Source: Sphingomonadaceae bacterium (lineage in GTDB: Bacteria > Pseudomonadota > Alphaproteobacteria > Sphingomonadales > Sphingomonadaceae). From it: 8,876 bases of DNA. Under the pieces are notes generated by a model that made no database searches, was not told where the DNA came from, and saw only the letters and a program-made list of their open reading frames with translations. The position numbers and the translations under genes are program-made. This document shows positions 1 to 5,912 of this stretch, one piece after another. Every line of letters starts with the position of its first letter. Position 1 is the stretch's first letter. The stretch lies in assembly GCA_016462305.1 (NCBI GenBank), contig JAEMTM010000076.1:1-8876 (forward strand), given 5' to 3'.

Positions 1-30
1 AGGGGGTGGCGGGCGCGTCGATTGCCAATT

Positions 31-279
31 TCAACCACTGCGAATAAAGGCTGCAACGGAAATCACGAACGCTACGACACTTAACGTATGAAAAAACCAG
101 GGATTGTCTTTGCAAAGGTGGTTTAGGCGATCAGTCCACCGGGCACCTGAGCCTAAGCCCAATGCGCTTGAAAGCTTAGCACCTCGATCAACGATAAATT
201 TCTCGTTGACGCCGTCCCATTGTTCTATTTCCATCATTCTAGGAAGGCGCTGCCAACGCGCGTTTAATTCCATCGCCAT
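31..279 (-). CDS. Small hypothetical protein with C-terminal membrane anchor
   Basis: This 82-residue protein matches no family I recognise. Residues 1-60 are charged and soluble-looking, with basic and acidic residues alternating and several Trp. Residues about 62-79 (FFHTLSVVAFVISVAAFI) form one hydrophobic segment, followed only by R-S-G, so the protein is probably tail-anchored in the inner membrane with its N-terminal part in the cytoplasm. The start is uncertain: ATG at 279 has no well-spaced Shine-Dalgarno, while the in-frame ATG at 273 has AGGA five bases upstream. The same frame stays open upstream to a TAG at 328-330, and a coding-like stretch in another frame (320-415) ends where this one opens, so this may be the 3' part of a frameshifted gene of roughly 120 codons. 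It lies downstream of higBA on the same strand, with a 190-base gap. Function unknown. Confidence 0.45.
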   Translation of the reverse strand: MAMELNARWQRLPRMMEIEQWDGVNEKFIVDRGAKLSSALGLGSGARWTDRLNHLCKDNPWFFHTLSVVAFVISVAAFIRSG

Positions 280-469
280 CCTATGGACTTGCCGACTATA
301 GGTGACGACACTTTTGCTAGAAAACGCCTATAAGCGTTCCGGGATAAATCACATTTGCCATTTGCCATTGAACGACTTCCTCACGAAAGTCTCTCAAATC
401 CAGTTTCGAATTATCTTAAAGTCTTTGGGCCACAGGTGACATAGCGATAACGTCAATCCTCCAGACCCA
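280..469. other. Gap between higA and the small membrane protein
   Basis: No convincing complete gene is present. The minus strand carries a 32-codon open stretch (415 to 320, after TAA at 416-418, ending at TAG 317-319) whose translation looks protein-like (for example DLRDFREEVVQWQ) but has no ATG near its beginning. An imperfect palindrome lies at 323-338 (AACGC, 6 bases, GCGTT), and a short tandem ATTTGCC repeat at 353-366. No clear intrinsic terminator for higBA is visible. Confidence 0.4.
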
Positions 470-769
470 CTAAGCCACCATATAGCGAGGCAAATCAAAC
501 TCCCCTTCGCGCTTGCGGGCCTCGGCGATTTCCCATGCGGTCTGCATTTTGAGCAATGTGTCCATCTTCACCCCGAACGCCTTTTCAATGCGCAGCGCCA
601 TGTCCGAAGACAGCCCGCCATGGCAGTTGAGCAGGATGGACAGCGTTTGCCGAGTCACACCCAACACGCGCGCGCCTGATGATACGTTAAGGCCATGACC
701 CTCGACAATCTCGCGGACGAATTCGCCAATATGGCTGGGGCTGTGCAATGTAATTTCTGCGTTGCTCAT
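470..769 (-). CDS. higA: HigA-family antitoxin (XRE-type HTH)
   Basis: This 99-residue DNA-binding antitoxin should neutralise the HigB-like toxin encoded just upstream and repress the shared promoter. The HigA signature is clear: an N-terminal 'SPSHIGEFVRE' (residues 10-20, compare HPGEFLRE in the family), then a helix-turn-helix at about 28-50 containing ARVLGVTRQTLSILLN, then 'SSDMALRIEKAFGV' (54-67) and 'LLKMQTAWEIAEAR' (72-85), the usual helical tail of HigA/VapI proteins. The length is normal for the family. The ATG at 769 overlaps the higB stop codon by one base (TGATG), which suggests translational coupling. A modest GAGG lies 10 bases upstream inside higB. Family assignment is secure. 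That the pair is active is inferred. Confidence 0.9.
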   Translation of the reverse strand: MSNAEITLHSPSHIGEFVREIVEGHGLNVSSGARVLGVTRQTLSILLNCHGGLSSDMALRIEKAFGVKMDTLLKMQTAWEIAEARKREGEFDLPRYMVA

Positions 770-1050
770 CAGTGATAATCCTCAAGGTCGAGTATTCGGA
801 TTTCCTTGGCCGCATTATCGACTTCAAAGGTCAGCCGGTAATTGGCGGTAACGTGAAAGCTCCAGCGGTTATCGCTTAGCTGGTGCGCTTTCCAAAACGC
901 TAGGTCGCGAAATTCGTCGCTGTGCCCCATCGCCGCTAGAAAGGTCAGCTGTATTCTAATCTTGCCGACAATGCGCTTGTCCAGCTTTGAAGCATCGTTC
1001 TTCTCGACAAAGCGGGCCAAGCCCTTGTGACGGATTGAGACGATCTTCAC
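769..1050 (-). CDS. higB: HigB-family toxin (RelE/ParE superfamily mRNA interferase)
   Basis: This 93-residue protein is predicted to be a ribosome-dependent mRNA endonuclease, the toxin of a type II toxin-antitoxin pair. Landmarks of the HigB-1 group are present: N-terminal 'SIRHKGLARFVE' (residues 5-16), a middle helix with 'KIRIQLTFL' (30-38), then 'WSFHVTANYRLTFEV' (63-77) and the conserved C-terminal 'DLEDYH'. The length equals the family norm and no truncation is seen. The start is a GTG at 1050; an in-frame TAG at 1060-1062 rules out a start further upstream. No Shine-Dalgarno precedes it, so initiation may be weak or leaderless. Toxin-before-antitoxin order is typical of higBA and differs from most type II systems. 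Confidence 0.88.
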   Translation of the reverse strand: MKIVSIRHKGLARFVEKNDASKLDKRIVGKIRIQLTFLAAMGHSDEFRDLAFWKAHQLSDNRWSFHVTANYRLTFEVDNAAKEIRILDLEDYH

Positions 1051-1056
1051 CGATAG

Positions 1057-1099
1057 GCGCTACCAAAAATTGTGCAAGCTGTCAATAGGCATTTTGCAC
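1057..1099 (-). promoter_or_regulatory. Candidate higBA promoter and operator
   Basis: Reading on the minus strand, a perfect TTGACA -35 element lies at 1085-1080. At 17-base spacing the -10 position (1062-1057) reads TAGCGC, a poor match. The -35 sits inside an inverted repeat with six-base arms, GTGCAA at 1072-1077 and TTGCAC at 1094-1099, separated by 16 bases. HigA-type antitoxins are known to bind inverted repeats over their own promoter, so this is a reasonable autoregulatory operator. The repeat is directly visible. Its function is inferred. Confidence 0.4.
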
Positions 1100-1324
1100 T
1101 CTACACCAATTGACCCTGCGGCATGGAGCCACAAAAAATTATGAGAATGTTGGATTTCATTTGAGAGCATCGCCGTTGCTCTGTGACATTTTGAACAATT
1201 AACCAGCCCCAATATCCATGCCTAGGGTCAGGACCACTTAACTTCCGACAAAATCGCCTACCCCATGAAATTTGTGACGCTAAGCCCGAAAAAATGGCAA
1301 TTTTGCGTTAAACGGCTTTGGCGT
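1100..1324. other. Non-coding gap upstream of higBA, downstream of the methyltransferase
   Basis: No gene is supported here. Two small inverted repeats are visible: AGAGCA/TGCTCT at 1164-1169 and 1177-1182 with a 7-base loop, and GGTC-AG-GACC at 1226-1235. Neither is followed by a convincing T-tract. On the minus strand, downstream of the methyltransferase stop, an AT-only stem (AAAAT, 4 bases, ATTTT) runs into Ts, which is too weak to call a terminator. Only tiny open frames occur. Confidence 0.4.
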
Positions 1325-1837
1325 TCATTGTCGCTCCCCCAACACCGCATTCTCTACCCTGATCCGCCACCATAAAAGCGCAGCGTTCAGTATCGAGAAA
1401 GTAATCGCCATGGCAGGTGCGCCGAGGAGAAGCGGCAGGACCGCAATCTCCACAACGACCAAGGCATAATTGGGGTGCTTGATGAAACGATATGGGCCGC
1501 GCCGCACGCGCGGGAAATGTGGGGCGCTGATGATCCGCGTGGTCCACCACCGGCCAATACTCGCCAACGTCCAAAAGCGGAAGGTTTGGCTTGCGATAAA
1601 TGCGTTGAGCAAAAGCAGGTTAGGTGCCGTTTCGGGCTTTGCGAACAATATGATGGCGATTAGCCAACCGCTGTGGAGCACGATAAACAAAGGATAATGC
1701 TTCGCACCATGCTCACGGCCACCTTCAGCCAGCAAGCGGCGGGTGTTGGCGGTGGCATAAGCCAGTTCGGCCAGCCGCTGCAAGATGACATAAGCAAAGA
1801 CAATGAGCGCCCAAACGGGCCAATCGAACACTGTCAT
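1325..1837 (-). CDS. ICMT-family membrane methyltransferase (BpsB/SrsB-like)
   Basis: This 170-residue integral membrane protein belongs to the isoprenylcysteine carboxyl methyltransferase family. Hydrophobic segments are visible at about 4-20, 48-66, 74-92, 122-141 and 143-157. The family core is the C-terminal block 'GPYRFIKHPNY' (114-124) and 'RVENAVLGE' (160-168), which bind S-adenosylmethionine and the substrate head group in relatives. Bacterial members next to type III polyketide synthases (B. subtilis BpsB/YpbQ, Streptomyces SrsB) O-methylate alkylpyrones or alkylresorcinols, and YpbQ has nearly the same length. The ATG at 1837 is chosen because AAGGG (1846-1850) lies 8 bases upstream and the membrane segment begins right after it; a longer frame to 1897 would overlap the PKS gene and add 20 unlikely residues. 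The gene starts 16 bases after the PKS stop, so they are surely co-transcribed. The methyl acceptor is inferred from context. Confidence 0.85.
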   Translation of the reverse strand: MTVFDWPVWALIVFAYVILQRLAELAYATANTRRLLAEGGREHGAKHYPLFIVLHSGWLIAIILFAKPETAPNLLLLNAFIASQTFRFWTLASIGRWWTTRIISAPHFPRVRRGPYRFIKHPNYALVVVEIAVLPLLLGAPAMAITFSILNAALLWWRIRVENAVLGERQ

Positions 1838-1845
1838 GACTGATT

Positions 1846-1850
1846 CCCTT
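1846..1850 (-). promoter_or_regulatory. Shine-Dalgarno that decides the methyltransferase start
   Basis: AAGGG on the minus strand lies 8 bases before ATG 1837, inside the 16-base gap plus the last codons of the PKS frame. It favours this ATG over the upstream in-frame start at 1897. Confidence 0.6.
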
Positions 1851-1853
1851 TGG

Positions 1854-2885
1854 TCATGGCTTGAGAAGTCCCATTGCGCCAACAAATCCCGGTCCAAGTG
1901 CCGTTAACAATGTTGGTTTCTCAATTGGTCCGGCAGTCAGCAGCGCCTCCAACACAAACAAAACCGTCGGCGAACTCATATTGCCATGGTCGCGCAAGAC
2001 TTTGCGCGTCGCGGCCAAGTCATGCCCCAGATAATCGGCCAACGCATCGACCACGCGCCCGCCGCCGGGGTGACAGGCGGGTTCAGCCATGTCCGCTTTG
2101 GTCAGGCCATGTTTTGCGATAAAATCGTCGCATACGGGCGCAAAATGGCTGTTCACGAAAACAGGAATATCGCGCGCCAGCACCAGATCAAACCCTGTAT
2201 CGCCAATCTCCCAGCCCATCATATCGAGCGTGTCGGGCCAGACATGGCTTGCAAATGCACCCATTTGCGGCCCTGACCCAGCGCCGATGACCGCAGCGGC
2301 ACAGCCATCGGCAAACAACGCAAGTGCGACCATATCTTTTTTATCCATGCGGGCATGGTCATACGCAAGGCTGCACAGTTCAAGGCTGACCAGCAGGACG
2401 GGTTTGTCCGGGCGCGCACGATACAGATCAGCCGCAACGCCAAGGCCAATGACCCCGCCGGCACAACCATAGCCAAATAAGGGCATGCAGCGTGTATTTG
2501 GCGCGAAACCCATTTTCGACATCATCCGGCTTGGCAGGCTGGGCGTCATCGTCCCTGTGGTCGATACGAAAATAATCTGCCCTATGTCAGCGGCCTGCAA
2601 GTTTGCGCGCGTCAAAGCCTGCATGGCCGCCGCTTCAAAAATCTGGGCGGCGACCGCTTCATAAACACCTGTGCGCTTTGCCCAGCTTCTGGAGTCAAAA
2701 TAATATTCGGGCGGCATGGCTATATGGCGTTGCGAGATACCCGTGTTGCCCAATATTTCGGCCATGCGCGGTGGCAGGGCCTGCCCTTTGGCCACAGCCA
2801 GAATCGAAAGGACATCATCTTGCGTGATGCGGTGCGGCGGCACGGCGGTGCCAAGCGAAATGAGTTGGGGAAGAATCTGTGGCAT
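1854..2885 (-). CDS. Type III polyketide synthase (alkylpyrone/alkylresorcinol type)
   Basis: This 343-residue cytosolic, homodimeric-type enzyme of the chalcone synthase superfamily condenses an acyl-CoA starter with malonyl-CoA units. The Cys-His-Asn catalytic triad is complete: Cys141 in 'GYGCAGG' (138-144), His272 in 'CHPGGGRV' (271-278) and Asn302 in 'GNMSSPTV' (301-308). The C-terminal 'GPGF' loop (331-334) is also present. The length is slightly short but normal for bacterial members (about 340-390). Partnership with an ICMT-like methyltransferase 16 bases downstream matches BpsA-BpsB and SrsA-SrsB, whose synthases take long-chain fatty acyl starters and make alkylpyrones or alkylresorcinols. 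Sequence alone cannot tell which ring forms. The ATG at 2885 has no obvious Shine-Dalgarno; the 35-base gap to the phosphatase stop suggests read-through from that gene. PhlD-like or other starter specificity cannot be excluded. Confidence 0.92.
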   Translation of the reverse strand: MPQILPQLISLGTAVPPHRITQDDVLSILAVAKGQALPPRMAEILGNTGISQRHIAMPPEYYFDSRSWAKRTGVYEAVAAQIFEAAAMQALTRANLQAADIGQIIFVSTTGTMTPSLPSRMMSKMGFAPNTRCMPLFGYGCAGGVIGLGVAADLYRARPDKPVLLVSLELCSLAYDHARMDKKDMVALALFADGCAAAVIGAGSGPQMGAFASHVWPDTLDMMGWEIGDTGFDLVLARDIPVFVNSHFAPVCDDFIAKHGLTKADMAEPACHPGGGRVVDALADYLGHDLAATRKVLRDHGNMSSPTVLFVLEALLTAGPIEKPTLLTALGPGFVGAMGLLKP

Positions 2886-2920
2886 TAGCGGTAACGGTTA
2901 CGCCCGTTCAAGAGTTTCCG

Positions 2921-4312
2921 CTAGGCAGACTTTACCCTACCCCACGGGCCACTGATCGCCAGCGTCATCGTCGGTTTCATCATGTTCACAAACATTGTTG
3001 AGCCATCGGGTGAGAAGCATCCGCCCGCAAATTCGGTTTGCACGCGGCTTCGGCCTATCATGTAGGTCTGGCCTTGCGCAGTAACGCCGCGCAAATGGTT
3101 ACTTGCAATGTCGGTATACTGGTCCTCACAAACCAACAAATGCCCTGTCGGCATCACGGCGATATTGTCGCCATAATTGTAAAATGCTGGGTTGGTCGAT
3201 TCCATAAACAGGTCGATGAGTCCGGGCGCGTCGGCTTCACGCACGGTCCCTTCATTTGCCGCAGGGACATAACGGAAAATCTGGCCATATTTTGCAGCGC
3301 CGCCATTAGTGCAGGCAAAGAACAATTCGCCCTTCCCCCAGAATATCCCTTCGCCGCGCGCAAACAGGGCGGCACCTTTGGCGGCACCTTGTTTGCGTAA
3401 GTCGTCATCGGGGCTTTCAGGGTTGGAAAGCGATATCCATTTCGCCTGATATTGGCGGCCTTTGCTAAGCTGAACCTCAGTCCAGTTGCGCGTGTCAGTG
3501 ATGTCGGCCTGCACAAAAGCTAAAGCCTGAAGCCGCCCGCCTTTGGCAAGCTGTCCCTTTTCATTTGGAATGAACCTGTACAGCAGGCTGTCGCCGCGAT
3601 CTTCGGTCAAATAGGCAATACCCGTCCGCGGATCAACGCACGCGGCCTCATGGTTGAAACGACCCATGTCTTTTAGGGGCACGGGCGTAACAAGGCCTTT
3701 CTGCGAAGCGGGAACTTCAAAAATATAGCCATGGTCTTTGCCGACACCGCTTCCAGCGCGCGTGACATTTTCCTCGCAGCTCAGCCAGCTTCCCCATGGC
3801 GTAATCCCGCCAGAGCAATTGCGGATCGTGCCCGAAAGGCTCAAAAACTCACGCTCGCGTTGGCCAGTCTTCATATCATATATCAAAGTCGTGGTCCCAC
3901 CCGGCAAGGGCATCGATTTGTCATCCGCCTTGCGATCATAAGCCGGAAAATCCTTTGCCACAGTCCCGGTAAAGGGCCCGGAATCCTGATCCTTAATGCC
4001 AAGCTCATGGTTGCGGATGAGCGCGACCTTGCCATTCCCCAAATCGATAGCGCCCATGCCGTCGGCGGCGTTTGGCACCAGATAGCCATCATCCATGATG
4101 TTACCGAGCCGCGAAATGACGCGATAATCAAAGCCTTTGGGCAGGTCGATCAGGTTGTTGGGGTCGCGCACCAACGGGCCATAGCCATATACTTCATTGG
4201 CTCCAGCGGCGGGTGCCTGCGCAATGGCACGCGCCGCCAGCCCCGCAAACGCGATGCTGCCAAGACCAAATCCGAACTGCCGCCTGCTTAGCGACATAAG
4301 GCTGCTTTGCAT
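2921..4312 (-). CDS. PhoX-family (DUF839) phosphatase, Tat-exported
   Basis: This 463-residue protein is likely a secreted alkaline phosphatase or phosphodiesterase of the PhoX/DUF839 family, which uses calcium and iron in a beta-propeller fold. The N-terminus is a twin-arginine signal: 'SLSRRQFGFGLGS' (residues 7-19), a hydrophobic stretch, and a probable cleavage after 'AIAQA' at about 33. Family motifs follow in order: 'RNHELG' (100-105), 'NCSGG' (165-169), 'GSWLSCEEN' (174-182, with the Cys typical of PhoX), 'GRFNHEAA' (217-224), 'TEDR' (236-239), 'ARGEGIFW' (318-325), 'CTNGG' (334-338) and 'FSPDG' (433-437). It is shorter than classical PhoX (about 600 or more residues), so substrate range is uncertain. 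AGGAG (4319-4323) six bases before ATG 4312 supports the start. It is first in the minus-strand group, with the PKS 35 bases downstream. Confidence 0.85.
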   Translation of the reverse strand: MQSSLMSLSRRQFGFGLGSIAFAGLAARAIAQAPAAGANEVYGYGPLVRDPNNLIDLPKGFDYRVISRLGNIMDDGYLVPNAADGMGAIDLGNGKVALIRNHELGIKDQDSGPFTGTVAKDFPAYDRKADDKSMPLPGGTTTLIYDMKTGQREREFLSLSGTIRNCSGGITPWGSWLSCEENVTRAGSGVGKDHGYIFEVPASQKGLVTPVPLKDMGRFNHEAACVDPRTGIAYLTEDRGDSLLYRFIPNEKGQLAKGGRLQALAFVQADITDTRNWTEVQLSKGRQYQAKWISLSNPESPDDDLRKQGAAKGAALFARGEGIFWGKGELFFACTNGGAAKYGQIFRYVPAANEGTVREADAPGLIDLFMESTNPAFYNYGDNIAVMPTGHLLVCEDQYTDIASNHLRGVTAQGQTYMIGRSRVQTEFAGGCFSPDGSTMFVNMMKPTMTLAISGPWGRVKSA

Positions 4313-4318
4313 GATCCG

Positions 4319-4323
4319 CTCCT
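4319..4323 (-). promoter_or_regulatory. Strong Shine-Dalgarno for the PhoX-like gene
   Basis: AGGAG on the minus strand lies six bases upstream of ATG 4312. It fixes that ATG rather than the in-frame ATG at 4297, which would still retain the twin-arginine motif. Confidence 0.7.
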
Positions 4324-4353
4324 ATTAATTTAGCCTTTAACTGCACCGGAAAG

Positions 4354-4371
4354 ATGACAATAGCGTTGCAG
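4354..4371 (-). promoter_or_regulatory. Weak candidate Pho box upstream of the PhoX-like gene
   Basis: Read on the minus strand this is CTGCAAC, GCTA, TTGTCAT. Against two CTGTCAT half-sites with a 4-base spacer (the PhoB consensus), the halves match 4/7 and 6/7. It sits 41 bases before the ATG and its second half could act as a -35 (TTGTCA). The match is partial and could be chance; the link to phosphate control rests mainly on the gene it precedes. Confidence 0.22.
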
Positions 4372-4415
4372 CTTGATAGAGCACGGGTAAACCAAACCAA
4401 AGGCATTTGTTTCTC

Positions 4416-5912
4416 ATGAAAGTCCGTACCCGCGTCGCACCATCCCCCACCGGCGACCCACATGTCGGCACCGCCTATATTGCGCTCATCAACTATTGCT
4501 TTGCCAAGAAGCACGGTGGCGAGTTTCTGTTGCGTATCGAGGATACCGATCAGGCACGGTCCACGCCGCAATCGGAAAAGATGATATTGGAATCGCTGCG
4601 CTGGTTGGGCCTTAGCTGGGATGAGGGCCCCGATGTTGGCGGCCCGCATGGTCCCTATCGCCAATCGGAACGCAGCGCGATTTACACCGCGTATTGCGAC
4701 CAGTTATTGGCCGACGGCCATGCGTTCAAATGCTATTGCACGCCAGAAAAGCTCGCGGCCTCACGCGCCGCGCAGATAGCGGCGAAGCAGCCGCCGAAAT
4801 ATGATGGCACCTGTTTGGCGCTTACCTCTGACGAGGCCGCAAAGCGCGATAGCGACGGCGTTTCGCACGTTGTCCGGATGAAAATTCCAACAACGGGCAA
4901 GTGCATTGTGCAAGACACGTTGCGCGGTGAAATCGAATTTGAATATGCGGTCGTTGACATGCAGGTGCTGATGAAATCGGACGGCCTGCCGACTTACCAT
5001 CTCGCCAATGTTGTCGACGATCACCTCATGGGTATCACCCACGTCATGCGCGGTGAGGAGTGGATTTCGTCCGCGCCAAAGCATTTGTTACTCTACCAAT
5101 ATTTCGGATGGGAACCGCCCGTGCTCACGCATTTGCCGTTGCTGCGCAATGCCGACAAATCGAAGCTGTCAAAGCGTAAAAACCCGACCAGCATCTTATA
5201 TTATCAACGCGCTGGTTACTTGCCGCAGGCGATGCAGAACTTCCTTGGCCTGTTCATCAAATCGGCCAGCGAAGACGATGAGAAAACCTCACTGCAGAGG
5301 CTGATCGACGAATTTGACGTCCACAATATCTCGCTGGGCGGGCCGGTGTTCGACACGTCGAAGCTGGACTGGCTCAATGGCCGTTATTTGCGCGAGGAAC
5401 TCAGCGTTTCGGAATTTCTGGATGCGGTAAAGGCATGGGCGCTGAATGACAGTTACCTTACGCCCATCGCGGAAATGGCGCAGGCGCGGATCACCAAAAT
5501 GTCGGACCTTGGCGGACTGACCGCGATGTTCTTCATGAACCGGATTGACGGCATGAGCGCAGAGCGGCTGCGCGATGGTGTGAAGCTGGAACAGGATGCG
5601 CAACGCGCGGCCTACACCCTTGGTTTGCAACAGTTTGACGGCCTGATCGACTGGAACCGGGAAGGCGTTGAAGCCACGTTGCGCCGCACTGCTGAGGTCT
5701 TGGACGCGAAGTTGAAGGACGTTATCCGGCCTTTTTACATCGCCATCACCGGCAGCGCGCAGGGCGTGCCCTTGTTCGACGCGATCACGCATTTGGGCCG
5801 CGACATCATCCGCGAGCGGTTGCGCCATGCGATGGAATTGCTTGGCCCTGCCACATCAAAAGAAATGAAGGCCTGGGCCGATTTGCTGACCGCGCCGCCC
5901 AAGGCCGAATGA
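4416..5912 (+). CDS. gltX: Glutamyl-tRNA synthetase
   Basis: This 498-residue class I aminoacyl-tRNA synthetase charges tRNA-Glu with glutamate in the cytosol. Visible motifs are the N-terminal 'RVAPSPTGDPHVGTAY' (residues 6-21, HIGH-type element HVGT), 'RIEDTDQARST' (40-50), a zinc-binding knuckle with Cys106, Cys108, Tyr129 and Cys133 (matching the E. coli Cys98/Cys100/Tyr121/Cys125 set), 'GLPTYHLANVVDDHLMGI' (190-207) and the KMSKS-type 'KLSKR' (250-254), followed by a helical anticodon-binding region. Length is full. ATG 4416 is chosen by homology; a TTG at 4407 would add only three residues. The ribosome site is poor (AAAGG 12 bases upstream). The 'DPHVGTAYIAL' form and the retained zinc knuckle resemble the Pseudomonas-type GluRS more than the usual alphaproteobacterial ones (typically LHVGN or LHIGG here). 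It is first in the plus-strand operon and overlaps ung by 4 bases. Confidence 0.96.
   Translation: MKVRTRVAPSPTGDPHVGTAYIALINYCFAKKHGGEFLLRIEDTDQARSTPQSEKMILESLRWLGLSWDEGPDVGGPHGPYRQSERSAIYTAYCDQLLADGHAFKCYCTPEKLAASRAAQIAAKQPPKYDGTCLALTSDEAAKRDSDGVSHVVRMKIPTTGKCIVQDTLRGEIEFEYAVVDMQVLMKSDGLPTYHLANVVDDHLMGITHVMRGEEWISSAPKHLLLYQYFGWEPPVLTHLPLLRNADKSKLSKRKNPTSILYYQRAGYLPQAMQNFLGLFIKSASEDDEKTSLQRLIDEFDVHNISLGGPVFDTSKLDWLNGRYLREELSVSEFLDAVKAWALNDSYLTPIAEMAQARITKMSDLGGLTAMFFMNRIDGMSAERLRDGVKLEQDAQRAAYTLGLQQFDGLIDWNREGVEATLRRTAEVLDAKLKDVIRPFYIAITGSAQGVPLFDAITHLGRDIIRERLRHAMELLGPATSKEMKAWADLLTAPPKAE

Noticed and set aside
1123..1164. 13-codon open frame starting at ATG 1123 on the plus strand
   Set aside because: Very short, with no ribosome site and no recognisable sequence.
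1164..1182. AGAGCA/TGCTCT hairpin as an intrinsic terminator
   Set aside because: Six-base stem with no T-tract on either strand, and it is not directly behind a stop codon.
1226..1235. GGTCAGGACC palindrome in the 1100-1324 gap, reminiscent of insertion-sequence ends
   Set aside because: Only four-base arms, with no matching partner repeat, target duplication or transposase in the window.
1838..1897. Upstream extension of the methyltransferase frame to 1897
   Set aside because: It overlaps the PKS 3' end, lacks a ribosome site, and the added residues do not resemble the family. The internal ATG at 1837 has AAGGG at good spacing.
2891..2901. GTAAC-G-GTTAC palindrome just upstream of the PKS start
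   Set aside because: Short, and no promoter elements are suitably placed; it could be chance. Noted only as a possible operator.
4366..4393. Promoter for gltX (TTGCAG, 16 bases, TAAACC)
   Set aside because: The -10 matches only three of six positions. A gltX promoter must lie in 4313-4415 but I cannot place it.
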